Assembly (NCBI GenBank): GCA_021818905.1
Contig: JAKASS010000009.1
Location: 1 to 48,764 of the forward strand
DNA: 48,764 nt
Source of the DNA: Nanobdellota archaeon
GTDB taxonomy: Archaea; Nanobdellota; Nanobdellia; Parvarchaeales; Parvarchaeaceae
Reading direction: 5' to 3'
Positions 21,488 to 29,925 of the stretch are shown here, one piece after another. Every line of letters starts with the position of its first letter. Within the stretch, counting starts at the first letter, position 1. Position numbers and translations under genes: made by a program. Under the pieces are notes generated by a model. The model had not been told where the DNA came from. It saw only the letters and a list, made by a program, of their open reading frames with translations, and did no database searches.

Positions 21488-22027
21488 ATGACAGAAAAAC
21501 TAGAAAACGAGCTTACCAATGCAGAAGTATCTGAATATCTAGTGAAAATTGGCGTCTTATACGATAGGCAGTTTTCTTATACTAAGGTTGAACAGCTTGA
21601 ACGGCTGCTTTCCGATAACCTCTCAAAAGTGAAAGAGAGGATTTCTACCAATCCAACGGCGCATCAATACATACCCTATATGCATTTGAACATGGATAAA
21701 TACCGAGTAAAGATAATATCGCCCCCATGGATCCATGCAGAATACAATTATAGAGAGGATACTATAGATTTTAGCGTTCTGCAGCTTCTTACCAGCGAAA
21801 AAGGAGAGACGCAGGAAACGATACTACACGAAGAGGCGCACAGAGTTGACTTTACGAGTCACAATATAAAAGTTACCGACGACACACCAGACAGCGAGCT
21901 GCACGGCCCTAGATGGTTTAAGATATACAAGGCTTTAGGCGGAAAGTCGCGTACTTTTTATGGTACACCTAGCTACGGGCCTGGTTCTAATTTGTGGGAA
22001 AAAGAAGGATTAAAAGAAGAGACGTGA
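21488..22027 (+). CDS. SprT-like zinc metallopeptidase-fold protein
   Basis: 179 aa from MTEKLENELTN. The ORF-track start at 21470 is six codons earlier, but box A cttaaatat (centre 27 bp before 21488) supports this ATG. TILHEEAHRVDF contains HExxH, and LHGPRWFKIYKALGGK, about 33 residues later, fits the third zinc ligand and HG..W pattern of SprT/minigluzincin-like proteins. Possible substrates range from DNA-crosslinked proteins to unknown partners. The IS630 element ends only about 5 bp before its box A, so upstream promoter elements were replaced by IS sequence. Confidence 0.65.
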   Translation: MTEKLENELTNAEVSEYLVKIGVLYDRQFSYTKVEQLERLLSDNLSKVKERISTNPTAHQYIPYMHLNMDKYRVKIISPPWIHAEYNYREDTIDFSVLQLLTSEKGETQETILHEEAHRVDFTSHNIKVTDDTPDSELHGPRWFKIYKALGGKSRTFYGTPSYGPGSNLWEKEGLKEET

Positions 22028-22047
22028 GATAAGTCAATAAGATTTTA

Positions 22048-23121
22048 TTAAAATATCTTCTTAACAGTCTCAAGATAAGAAGCCGCATTCCAAAGTTGTT
22101 CTTTGCTCCCCAGGGGCTTTCCAGATGAAGGATCGTACCATTCGTTGAATCCTTCTAGGTTTTCTAGTTTCTCGAACTCTTCTCTAGCAAAGTCTCTGTA
22201 TCCCATCTTATCTAATGCTAATACGGCGTGGTAGGCTGCGAAAGGCCATATGGTGCCATACTGGTCGCACTCAGGGACCTTTGTCTTTTGGTTTGCAGAT
22301 CGTTTATCAATAAGTAACATGTTTCTGATTCCATATTTTGTCGTCGATTTCCTGAACATCTCAGCAAGTTTGCCGTAAGTATCTTTCTTAGCAATGTCCC
22401 ATTCGATTGCGAGCGCATTGCCAAGCATGTCAAAGTCCTTCCTACCTCTACTAGAAACGTAATATTCGCCGTTCCAAAATTCGTTGTTTATTCTATTTTT
22501 CAAATCTTCAGCCTTTCTTTCTTCCCCCGCTAAGCGATATATACGATAAAGCAAGCATTGGTTTGAAAGAAGCGCGTCCCCTCTAAGTTCTGGCATAAGA
22601 TCCCTCCAGTCACAACCTACAATAAAACCATCCCTGCAGTTTTTCTCTATATATTCCAAAGCACTTTTCAGGTTAATTGAAAAGTTAGAAATAAAATTTT
22701 CATCTTTTGAACTGCGTGCGAGTTCATATGTTGTAATTACTGCATGCGGCGTTGGATCAGATACATGAAAGATGCTATTCAAAACCGCCTCTAATCCCGT
22801 AAAGCTCTTTGGTATAGATTTTGCTCTTCCGCGTCTTATAGAATTACGAAGCCAGGACGTAAAATTGTCGAAAAAAAGAGTCGGAACCCTGCCACTCGAT
22901 TTTTGTTTTTCCCAGAGGGTTTTTAAAGCCTTTTTAACGTCATTTTCATAGCCTGCCGCCAAGAGACCTTCTAAGCAATAGGAAAGGTCTCTGGTCCAGC
23001 ATTCGTGCTTATAAAGATCAGCGCTCGCATAAAATCCCAGGTCGCTTTTACAAGAATCTATTACGGACTTGGCAGCGTAAAGTTTGTCGTAATGACTCTT
23101 TTTTAAAGATAAGTTTGTCAT
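22048..23121 (-). CDS. Six-hairpin (alpha/alpha)6 glycosidase
   Basis: 357 aa, entirely helical. HECWTRDLSYCLEGLLAAG near residue 40 (W.RD motif), GCDWRDLMPEL near 168, and GFNEWYDPSSGKPLGSKEQ with WNAASYLE near the end match the layout of GH15/GH63/GH100 and debranching-enzyme catalytic domains. The Asp of TRD or DWRD and the Glu of NEW are the likely catalytic pair. It probably releases glucose or a related sugar from an intracellular oligosaccharide, as no signal peptide is present. Box A agattataac precedes the ATG. Convergent with the SprT-like gene. Confidence 0.7.
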   Translation of the reverse strand: MTNLSLKKSHYDKLYAAKSVIDSCKSDLGFYASADLYKHECWTRDLSYCLEGLLAAGYENDVKKALKTLWEKQKSSGRVPTLFFDNFTSWLRNSIRRGRAKSIPKSFTGLEAVLNSIFHVSDPTPHAVITTYELARSSKDENFISNFSINLKSALEYIEKNCRDGFIVGCDWRDLMPELRGDALLSNQCLLYRIYRLAGEERKAEDLKNRINNEFWNGEYYVSSRGRKDFDMLGNALAIEWDIAKKDTYGKLAEMFRKSTTKYGIRNMLLIDKRSANQKTKVPECDQYGTIWPFAAYHAVLALDKMGYRDFAREEFEKLENLEGFNEWYDPSSGKPLGSKEQLWNAASYLETVKKIF

Positions 23122-23242
23122 ACTCTTAAGTTCTACGTTATAATCTTATGAGGGGGCGACCTGTATAAATAACTGCAAATTGCAAGTTTTTAATCTATAT
23201 GCGCAATAGAAAGATATTAATTGACAGACTCTAAGAATTATT

Positions 23243-23416
23243 ATGGAGAAGAAGACTTCAAAGAAGACAAAGGCAAAAAAAGAAAAAGTAGAGGTCGAAG
23301 ACGAAGTAGAAGTCTCAGATGAGCCAACGGATGATGAATCATTAGATGAGGAAGAGGAAGAAGAAGAAGAAGGAATGAGCGATAATACCGAATCTGATGA
23401 CAATTATATCGCGTGA
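23243..23416 (+). CDS. Short acidic protein, 57 aa
   Basis: Not in the ORF track. It has a lysine-rich start (EKKTSKKTKAKKEK) followed by a highly acidic stretch ending in eight glutamates and then GMSDNTESDDNYIA. It is probably disordered and charge-separated. The minus-strand serine-rich ORF (23146..23403) is its shadow. Box A gatattaatt lies about 27 bp upstream. Stop and next start are 4 nt apart, so it is cotranscribed with the GNAT. Confidence 0.6.
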   Translation: MEKKTSKKTKAKKEKVEVEDEVEVSDEPTDDESLDEEEEEEEEGMSDNTESDDNYIA

Positions 23417-23420
23417 TTAT

Positions 23421-23687
23421 ATGTCTGTGATAAACAAGCAAGCTGGTAGGATGTCCCTTAAAACCGAACATGGTGAAGCAGAACTCCTTTACAGAATAAG
23501 AGGAAAGGTTATGGTAATCTATCACACATTTATGCCCGTAGAAGATAGGGGTTATGGAAAAGCCGCCAAACTGGCGAAAGAGGCGTTCGCTTTCGCAAAA
23601 AAGAACGGGCTTAAAGTAAGGCCGGACTGTCCGTATATAGGACATTTTGTTGAAGAACACAAGGAATACGCAGCCGAGTTGGTTTAA
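23421..23687 (+). CDS. YjdJ-type GNAT acetyltransferase
   Basis: 88 aa from MSVINKQAGRMSL; the ORF-track start (23397) would overlap the acidic gene. The pattern E.G.A.L.YRI.G.VM...HT..P...RGYGKAAKLAKEAF followed by LKVRPDCPYIGHFVEEHKEY is that of the compact one-domain GNAT family (Acetyltransf_CG). RGYGKA is the acyl-CoA binding loop. Substrate unknown. Confidence 0.8.
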   Translation: MSVINKQAGRMSLKTEHGEAELLYRIRGKVMVIYHTFMPVEDRGYGKAAKLAKEAFAFAKKNGLKVRPDCPYIGHFVEEHKEYAAELV

Positions 23688-23730
23688 TTTTCTAAGATTT
23701 ATATTGTTAAAAAACATCCAGTAAAAATAG

Positions 23731-23942
23731 ATGAGTATCACCCCCCCAAGCTAATTCTAAAAAACTTGTTTATAAATTCTGTCAGAAATTTTGGGAATAG
23801 AGAGATACTTTATGCAAACAAGGATACATATTCATATGAAAAATTCTTTAAGCGCGTCAAGGGACTCGCAGCAGGACCAGAAAAATTAGCCGAAGAAGCA
23901 GGTATAGCAAAAGATTGGAGTTGCTACTCTCTGTGTTGGTAG
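23731..23942 (+). pseudogene. Acyl-CoA synthetase N-terminal fragment
   Basis: ATG 23731 begins MSITPP, then a run of seven C residues shifts the frame; in the shifted frame it continues PKLILKNLFINSVRNFGNRE and LYANKDTYSYEKFFKRVKGL to a stop at 23942. This is the start of an AMP-forming acyl-CoA ligase (L..S....g.r.al....YtY.el...v..lA..L). The remaining ~450 residues are gone. It sits next to acyl-CoA dehydrogenase genes. The rest of 23688-23989 holds nothing recognisable. Confidence 0.5.
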
Positions 23943-23989
23943 TGGACAAGACTTCGCTGTAGTATTCGAGAGAGCTTGATATTTTTGTA

Positions 23990-24430
23990 TCAAATAACTT
24001 TCATTTTTAGGGCGCTTATAATTTCCTGAATTTTCGAGTTGCTAAGTTCTCTCAGAATCGTTTCTCCTAAGCCGCTTACTAGTCCATTTATTTCTGTGTC
24101 TGCTTTCCAAGTAACGCTAGTCGCCTTTTCTGTCTTTTTGGATAACTTAAGTGACAGCACTAAGTTCATCGAACTTGCTGTACCAGACCCATTAATAGTT
24201 ATTGTAATTGAATCGGGGGGCACTTGTGCTATCTTGCATTTTGCGTCGAAATTACCGTTTACCGGCCCAATCCTAAGTGTCAAGATAGTTTCGAACGTCG
24301 AGTCATCTAAAAATTTTGCCTCTTTTAATCCCGCTACACAACCGCTTAATTTTTTAGGGTCAGTTAAGAAAGCGAAACTGTTTTGTAAGTCAGCCGTAAG
24401 GTCGAAAGAACCACTCAGATTTATTCTCAT
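23990..24430 (-). CDS. CoxG-like SRPBCC protein
   Basis: 146 aa. MRINLSGSFDLTADLQNSFAFLTDPKKLSGCVAGL is the helix-grip start of the CoxG/SRPBCC family; TSVTWKADTEINGLVSGLGE is its C-terminal signature. These proteins have a hydrophobic cavity and in bacteria help assemble or anchor CO dehydrogenase. No CO dehydrogenase is nearby. It follows the acyl-CoA dehydrogenase by 4 nt, and a paralogue (45138-45578) follows a thiolase, so a role with acyl-CoA enzymes is inferred. Confidence 0.8.
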   Translation of the reverse strand: MRINLSGSFDLTADLQNSFAFLTDPKKLSGCVAGLKEAKFLDDSTFETILTLRIGPVNGNFDAKCKIAQVPPDSITITINGSGTASSMNLVLSLKLSKKTEKATSVTWKADTEINGLVSGLGETILRELSNSKIQEIISALKMKVI

Positions 24431-24434
24431 ATAC

Positions 24435-25652
24435 CTAGAAAGCTCTAAACTCCTTCCCTAATATATGTTGTGCTATCTTTAGCTCCATTATCTCGTCCGT
24501 GCCTTCGTATATCCTTGTAACTCTAGAATCACAGTAATGTCTTCCGACCGGCGATAAAAGTGAGTATCCAAATCCGCCGAATACCTGCACGGCTCTATCG
24601 GCAGATTCCCAAGCCGCTCTCGATGCTATCTTTTTAGCCATAGCGCTTCTATGGCTTAGTTCTCTTACTAAGTCACTATTCTGAGTTTTGTTATATTCTA
24701 TCGCTCTTAGAGCAGTTATATAAGTTGGCCACCTCGCTTTCTCGAAGTTTTGTGCGATTTCAGCTATATGCTCTTGTATAAGTTGGTGCTTGCCTATTTC
24801 CTTGCCGAATTGTATTCGTTCTCTCGCTCGAGCAGACGCCTGATTAAGACAGTCCTGCACAACACCAGTGCAAGCCGAAGCGACACCTAACCTTCCGTTA
24901 AGTATAGACGAGTAAGCCACGTACATTCCACCGCCCAAAGTTCCCAAAACATTTTCTTCTGGTACTTCTAAATCTTTAAAGCTTAGCATAGCAGTGTCCG
25001 AAGTGAAAAGTCCTATCTTTTCCTTTAGTCTCATGTCTACGTTGAAGCCGTTTTTGTTTGTGTCTACTAGAAAAGCAGATATCTCGGTCGGAGTCTCCTT
25101 TGATCTTGCAAAGACTATCATTGCATTAGCAATCGAGCCATTAGATATAAAATACTTTGAGCCGTTTATTACAAAATTGTTTCCTTTTTTTTCATATTGC
25201 GTCTTCAATGACATCGGGTCGCTGCCCGCCTCTGGTTCTGTAAGGCCGAAAGCCATTATTATATCGCCAGCCGTTGCGCGCCTAAGATAACGTTCTTTCT
25301 GGTCATCGCTCCCCCACATCTGAATCGCCATCTGTGCGAGGCCTAAGTTAGCGCCAAAAAAAGTAGAAAAGCCAAGGCCTACTTGACCGAATCTTTCGCC
25401 GGCAAGTACGCTTATCATAGGGTTCGCGCCTAGTCCGCCGTATTTTTTGTCTACGGTAAGACCCAGAATTCCGTGTTTTTTGGCTATTTTTGGCGCATCT
25501 TCATTTACTTCCCTCTTGAGGTAGTGATCAAACTCTGAGACAACCAATTCTTCCGAGGCAGCATCAATCTTTTCAAGTATCTGTAATTCCTCTTTAGAAA
25601 AATCATAAATAGTTTTTACTGTTTCTATGGATTCAGAAAATGACTTCTCCAT
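24435..25652 (-). CDS. Acyl-CoA dehydrogenase
   Basis: 405 aa. FGLTEPEAGSDPMSLKT (FAD/substrate loop), RIQFGKEIGKHQLIQ, AVQVFGGFGYSLLSPVGRHY and RIYEGTDEIMELKIAQHIL are the family blocks; the Glu in YEGT is the usual catalytic base. It oxidises acyl-CoA to 2-enoyl-CoA with FAD and passes electrons to ETF, which is not in the window. Box A gttaaataata is about 30 bp upstream. Operon with the CoxG-like gene. About 40-50 percent similar by eye to the second copy at 32977. Confidence 0.93.
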   Translation of the reverse strand: MEKSFSESIETVKTIYDFSKEELQILEKIDAASEELVVSEFDHYLKREVNEDAPKIAKKHGILGLTVDKKYGGLGANPMISVLAGERFGQVGLGFSTFFGANLGLAQMAIQMWGSDDQKERYLRRATAGDIIMAFGLTEPEAGSDPMSLKTQYEKKGNNFVINGSKYFISNGSIANAMIVFARSKETPTEISAFLVDTNKNGFNVDMRLKEKIGLFTSDTAMLSFKDLEVPEENVLGTLGGGMYVAYSSILNGRLGVASACTGVVQDCLNQASARARERIQFGKEIGKHQLIQEHIAEIAQNFEKARWPTYITALRAIEYNKTQNSDLVRELSHRSAMAKKIASRAAWESADRAVQVFGGFGYSLLSPVGRHYCDSRVTRIYEGTDEIMELKIAQHILGKEFRAF

Positions 25653-25771
25653 AAAATTATTTACGCGCCGCTATTATTTAACCATTTAACGCTTATTGTT
25701 TGATTGCGGTCATCAAACAAAGATTTGTTGTGTTCTACTTTGAATTGAACTGTAATATTCACAGAAATTTA

Positions 25772-26170
25772 TCAGAAAGGAACGAAGAACCAGGTACCCT
25801 TTGCGACTGCGCACTTTGCTCCTTCTCCATCGAATATCTGCATATCTGCGAAAGATAAGGATTTACCCACTTTTGTGACCCGCCCTTCTACGGTTACAGG
25901 ACCATTTTTTATTGGTCTCAAGAACGAAACATTTAAATCAATTGTTACCTGATTTTTGCCTTGGTCTAAAGTCAGTACCGCGCACCCGCCCGCAGCATCT
26001 GCAAGAGACGAAATCGCACCACCATTCAATATCCCGCCGGATCTAGTAAGTTCGCGTTTGAAATCGACAGACAACTTGCAATAGCCTTCCTTTAGTTCAA
26101 GTATCTTTATGCCGAGATATTTTAAAAAAGGATCATTTTCTATGATCTGCTTTATAATGTCTTTCTCCAT
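25772..26170 (-). CDS. PaaI-type hotdog thioesterase
   Basis: 132 aa from MEKDIIKQIIEN; the ORF-track start 14 codons earlier lacks support, while TTTATTAG lies about 30 bp before this ATG. RSGGILNGGAISSLADAAGG is the hotdog active-site helix (usual HGG..a.laD.a.g), followed by TIDLNVSFLRPIKNGPVTV. It hydrolyses acyl-CoA thioesters, here perhaps surplus products of the surrounding catabolic genes. The usual HGG appears as NGG, as in several archaeal members. Confidence 0.85.
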   Translation of the reverse strand: MEKDIIKQIIENDPFLKYLGIKILELKEGYCKLSVDFKRELTRSGGILNGGAISSLADAAGGCAVLTLDQGKNQVTIDLNVSFLRPIKNGPVTVEGRVTKVGKSLSFADMQIFDGEGAKCAVAKGTWFFVPF

Positions 26171-26246
26171 AAGAATTATTGATGCAAATGCTAATAAACC
26201 CTCGTTTCGCAAAAAGCTTTAAATTTAAGGCAGGGCACCAATATCT

Positions 26247-26807
26247 ATGAAAAACAGGGGCAAAGAGCTTAGAATTGCCGGTCTTCTGATAGGATTAAGC
26301 ATAATATACTTCATAATTGCAATGATGCTGGCCGAAGCACTTTATCCCGGCTATAGTATTTCAAATAACTACATAAGTGACCTTGGAGTAGGTCCTTCTG
26401 CACTTCTTTTCAATGCTTCAATTATTTTCTTAGGAGTGCTCTTGCTGATAGGTGCGTATTTCTATGAACGTGGCTCAAAACAAAAGGTCTTCTCAACTTT
26501 ACTAGCAATTGCAGCAGTTGCAGCTATCTGCGTGGGCGTATTCAATGAAAACTTCGGCGCAATACACGAGATAGTCTCAGCGATCGTATTTATTTCCGGC
26601 GGAGTCGCAGCGCTCTACTTCGCTGTCAGAGAGAAAAGTGTTATAAGGTACCCATCTCTTGTTTTGGGGCTTACTGGTCTTTCTGCGACTGTACTTTCAG
26701 AAGCTAGCGTCTATCTCGGTATTGGTCCGGGCGGAATGGAAAGGATGATAGTCTACCCAATTCTCTTGTGGGGGGTTCTTTTTGCTGGAAGATTGTTAGC
26801 AATGTAA
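26247..26807 (+). CDS. DUF998 membrane protein
   Basis: 186 aa, six transmembrane helices. SISNNYISDLGVGPSALLFN is the DUF998 hallmark (S...NyiSdLg). Function of the family is unknown. Box A ctttaaattt 27 bp before the ATG. The gamma-carbonic anhydrase homologue begins 7 nt downstream in the same direction. Confidence 0.8.
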   Translation: MKNRGKELRIAGLLIGLSIIYFIIAMMLAEALYPGYSISNNYISDLGVGPSALLFNASIIFLGVLLLIGAYFYERGSKQKVFSTLLAIAAVAAICVGVFNENFGAIHEIVSAIVFISGGVAALYFAVREKSVIRYPSLVLGLTGLSATVLSEASVYLGIGPGGMERMIVYPILLWGVLFAGRLLAM

Positions 26808-26814
26808 AACACAT

Positions 26815-27333
26815 ATGCTGCAGGAATTCCAACGTAAGAAACCAGCTATTCCTTCCTCTGTTTACGTATCCGATAGTGCTGAATTAATAGGCGATGTGAA
26901 AATGGGTGAAGATTCTAGCGTCTGGAATCATGCAGTTCTTAGGGGAGACATGCATTATATAAAGATAGGAAAGAACACAAGCGTGCAGGACGGCTGCGTA
27001 ATACACGGTACAATGTTAAAATATCCGACAATAGTGGGAGACAATGTGTCTATAGGCCACGGCGCCATAGTCCACGGGTGCATGGTCGGAAACAACTGCA
27101 TAATAGGCATGGGGTCTATCGTGCTAGAAGGCGCTGAAATTGGGAATTGGTGCATAATCGGAGCTGGGGCAGTCGTTACAGAAGGCACGAAAATACCCGA
27201 CGGAAGTCTCGTTCTTGGCGTACCAGGAAGGGTGGTAAAGAAGATCAGCGAAGACCAGAAGAAAAGAATAACACAGAACTGGCAGAACTATGTAGAATTA
27301 AAGAACGCCTATTTAGATAAAGCAAAGAAATAA
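26815..27333 (+). CDS. Gamma-carbonic anhydrase-family hexapeptide protein
   Basis: 172 aa left-handed beta-helix: repeated [LIV]-G-x4 turns from about residue 20 to 135, then a C-terminal helix. The three zinc histidines are present in CVIHG, SIGHGAIVHG (two). RGD in AVLRGDMHYIKIG and the Q of SVQDGCVIH match the active-site surroundings of Cam/YrdA proteins. It may hydrate CO2 or be a structural acyl-carrier-type paralogue; the acidic loop of true Cam is absent. Confidence 0.85.
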   Translation: MLQEFQRKKPAIPSSVYVSDSAELIGDVKMGEDSSVWNHAVLRGDMHYIKIGKNTSVQDGCVIHGTMLKYPTIVGDNVSIGHGAIVHGCMVGNNCIIGMGSIVLEGAEIGNWCIIGAGAVVTEGTKIPDGSLVLGVPGRVVKKISEDQKKRITQNWQNYVELKNAYLDKAKK

Positions 27334-27397
27334 AATTAAAATTAGTCATTCCCTCACCCTTTCAAAGCTTTATAATCGTAAGTTTCATCAGACTTAG

Positions 27398-27616
27398 ATG
27401 ATAACCGAGAAACTAACTAAGAGACAGAAAATTACCCTGCTTTCTTCGGTAGTGCTGTATTTTGTCGTAGGCTTTTTTCTAATTGTTTTCTTTATGGCTT
27501 ATTTAATAGGCGCTAATGCAGCAGGTCTGTTGGCTCTTGCTTACATCGGCTTAGGGTGGTATTTTCTAATAAAGCGTAACGGTTTATTTGGCCTCATAAA
27601 AGTAAAGCATGACTGA
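27398..27616 (+). CDS. Small two-helix membrane protein
   Basis: 72 aa with two transmembrane segments (about 14-36 and 40-58) and basic ends. It starts 27 bp after a ctttataat box A. Its last codons overlap the start of the MFS transporter by 8 nt, so the two are coupled; it may be a regulatory or assembly partner of the transporter. Family not recognised. Confidence 0.55.
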   Translation: MITEKLTKRQKITLLSSVVLYFVVGFFLIVFFMAYLIGANAAGLLALAYIGLGWYFLIKRNGLFGLIKVKHD

Positions 27617-29090
27617 TATGGGGGATATAACTAAAGAAGCCAAAGAGGCATTTGTACCTGCGAAGAAGTACGATATAAAATACGCCTATAGAGTCCTGAT
27701 ACTACTTGCAATCTTGGCAGCTTTTGTAATGTACGTTGATATAATGTTGACCCCTTCCCTGCCAACAATAGGTGAACAGTATGGAGTAGACAGCGCGACT
27801 ACTAGCCTGATAATTTCGCTATATCTTGTTTTTGGTACAGCTATAATGCCGGTAATAGGAAAACTTGGCGATATTTACGGTAAAAAAAGAATAATCGTAT
27901 ACGTCCTAATCGCATATTCCGTAATGGTTGGAATAACTTCGTTTACATCTAACTTTACTGCGTTGCTCGTTTCAAGAACATTTCAGGGAATAGGTCTTAG
28001 CATATTTCCACTAGCGTTTAGCATGGTGAGAGAGGAATTTCCAAAAGACCTTATCCCACGCGCACAGGGACTTCTTGCTGGAATGTTCGGTGGTGGTATC
28101 GCCCTAGGGCTTCCTCTTGGAGCTTACATAGCAAATTCATATGGATGGCAGGCGAATTATCACATAGCTTTGCCTTTCATAGTCGCCTTAACTATACTTA
28201 TATTCTTCGTTGCTAGAGAATCAATATACAAGAATCTAAAAGCAAAACTTGATTATATCGGCGCGATATGGTTGGGGACTGCATTGTCAATGATAGTTTT
28301 CGGCGTATCTGAAGGAGCTAATTGGGGGTGGACTTCACTTTTGGTGTTGTTTCTGATGTTGGGCGGTGCGTTACTGATAGTGCCGTTGATTTTTATAGAA
28401 AAGAATAGGGCACAGCCAATACTGAATACTAAATTACTAAGCAAAAAGAATGTTCTTATAGCAAACATAATCGCCATAATGTCAAGCATCTCGATGTATC
28501 TCGCTTTTATAGCTATATCATATCGTTTGGAAACACCCGCGCCAGGCGGCTTCGGATTTGATATATTGACCACAGGCATCTATCTCGTTCCTCTGGCCAT
28601 AGCAATGTTAGCCGTTGGATATCCGATAGGCGTACTAATATCTAGGTACGGGGTGAAACGTTTCTTGTTTTTGGGTTCTGTAGTAGCGGTGGCCGGTTTC
28701 TTCCTTCTTGCTAGCTCCACACAAGCCATCCAGATAGCCGAATATCTGACAATAGCTGCAGCGGGACTAGGTATAATGATGGTATCAGCACAGAATCTTC
28801 TTGTGCTTTCAGTCGATCCACATGAGATGGGTCTCGCTACATCTCTCAACAGTGTTTTCAGAAATCTTGGAGCCAGTCTAGGCGTGCCGATAGCTGGATC
28901 TTTAATCTCAACATTTGTAGTCGTAATAAGCGGGGTCGCTTTTCCGACAGCAGCTGCGTTTGAATACTGTTATTTTATCGCGGCGGTTGGCTTTATCGCG
29001 GTCTTCTTCATCTCATTTCTAGCAGACGAAGTGATTAAAAGAACGGATGGAATGAGACTTACAAACCCGGAAAAGACGCCCAAAAATTAA
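27609..29090 (+). CDS. MFS drug/H+ antiporter-type transporter (DHA2-like)
   Basis: 493 aa, about 14 transmembrane helices. YVDIMLTPSLPTIGEQYG in helix 1 and GKLGDIYGKKRII in the loop after helix 2 are MFS motifs (motif A G.l.D..GrR/K). The 14-helix layout and helix-1 motif D..i...alP.i are those of DHA2 exporters. Likely exports lipophilic compounds by proton exchange. Overlaps the small membrane protein by 8 nt. Confidence 0.9.
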   Translation: MTDMGDITKEAKEAFVPAKKYDIKYAYRVLILLAILAAFVMYVDIMLTPSLPTIGEQYGVDSATTSLIISLYLVFGTAIMPVIGKLGDIYGKKRIIVYVLIAYSVMVGITSFTSNFTALLVSRTFQGIGLSIFPLAFSMVREEFPKDLIPRAQGLLAGMFGGGIALGLPLGAYIANSYGWQANYHIALPFIVALTILIFFVARESIYKNLKAKLDYIGAIWLGTALSMIVFGVSEGANWGWTSLLVLFLMLGGALLIVPLIFIEKNRAQPILNTKLLSKKNVLIANIIAIMSSISMYLAFIAISYRLETPAPGGFGFDILTTGIYLVPLAIAMLAVGYPIGVLISRYGVKRFLFLGSVVAVAGFFLLASSTQAIQIAEYLTIAAAGLGIMMVSAQNLLVLSVDPHEMGLATSLNSVFRNLGASLGVPIAGSLISTFVVVISGVAFPTAAAFEYCYFIAAVGFIAVFFISFLADEVIKRTDGMRLTNPEKTPKN

Positions 29091-29149
29091 TATAGTCTTG
29101 CATGTTTTAATTATAAAGTAATTATATAGATGAAAATATTTAGAGAACT

Positions 29150-29905
29150 ATGAACGAGTTAGATATAAATAAGATAGTTGATCATGAAGATAAGATTTGG
29201 TTTACCCCGTGGGTAGAAGAAACAGAGATTAGAGATATTCTAAAGAAAGAAAATAAACAATTTGTAAAAGAACTGGGTAGAACCCCAGTCCCTTCGGAAT
29301 ACGGTGGTCTTACTTATTTGGTTTTTGGCGACTACACAAGTGGAAAAGAACACGATGTTGTTGTCTTTGGCAGACTTGAAGAGAATAAGCTTTTGGATTA
29401 TGACAAACCATTGGTCAGAGTCCATTCATCTTGCAGGAGCAGCGAACTTTTCCATGCTTCAAATTGCGAATGCCGAGAAGAATTGGACATTGCAATGAGA
29501 ACTATGGCTAAAGAGAAAATAGGAGTGATCATATATCTTAATCAGGAAGGGGCTGGAAATGGCATCACAGCTAAACTTTCCGCTTATAAAAATAGTTTTG
29601 ATTGGAATGGCAATAAGGTCGTTTCAAAGATTGACAATAAAACAAATAGACCAACAGACGTTTATCAAGAATACGTCGCTCTTGGATACAAGCCAGAGAA
29701 TAGAGACTTTACGATTGCAGCCGAAATTTTAAAACGCATCGGAGTAAAATCCATAAGACTTATGACCAATAACCCGGCAAAAATACAAGGACTAAAATCA
29801 CAGGGGATAGATGTAGAACCGGTAAGTATACACGTTAAGCCAACAAATGAAATTATTAAACGGCATCTAAAGGCTAAGAAAGCGAAATTAGGACATAATA
29901 TATAA
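29150..29905 (+). CDS. GTP cyclohydrolase II-like protein
   Basis: 251 aa. VRVHSSCRSSELFHASNCEC keeps the three zinc cysteines of RibA (H-S-x-C..C-x-C). YLNQEGAGNGITAKLSAY aligns with YLxQEGRGIGLxxKLxAY but lacks the Arg and the I-G-L. The later RLMTNNPAKIQGLKSQGIDV is the standard RibA block (TNNP.K...L...Gi.V). The DTVEAN segment is replaced by TDVYQEYVALG. So the fold and zinc site are there but the pyrophosphate-handling residues are altered. It may open GTP differently or act on another nucleotide. Monocistronic. Confidence 0.75.
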   Translation: MNELDINKIVDHEDKIWFTPWVEETEIRDILKKENKQFVKELGRTPVPSEYGGLTYLVFGDYTSGKEHDVVVFGRLEENKLLDYDKPLVRVHSSCRSSELFHASNCECREELDIAMRTMAKEKIGVIIYLNQEGAGNGITAKLSAYKNSFDWNGNKVVSKIDNKTNRPTDVYQEYVALGYKPENRDFTIAAEILKRIGVKSIRLMTNNPAKIQGLKSQGIDVEPVSIHVKPTNEIIKRHLKAKKAKLGHNI

Positions 29906-29925
29906 CTATAACTTATTGCCTTAGT

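Noticed and set aside
23146-23403. Serine-rich 85-aa minus-strand ORF (and 23241..23741)
   Set aside because: Complement of the Glu/Lys-rich plus-strand gene, which has a proper box A and is coupled to the GNAT.
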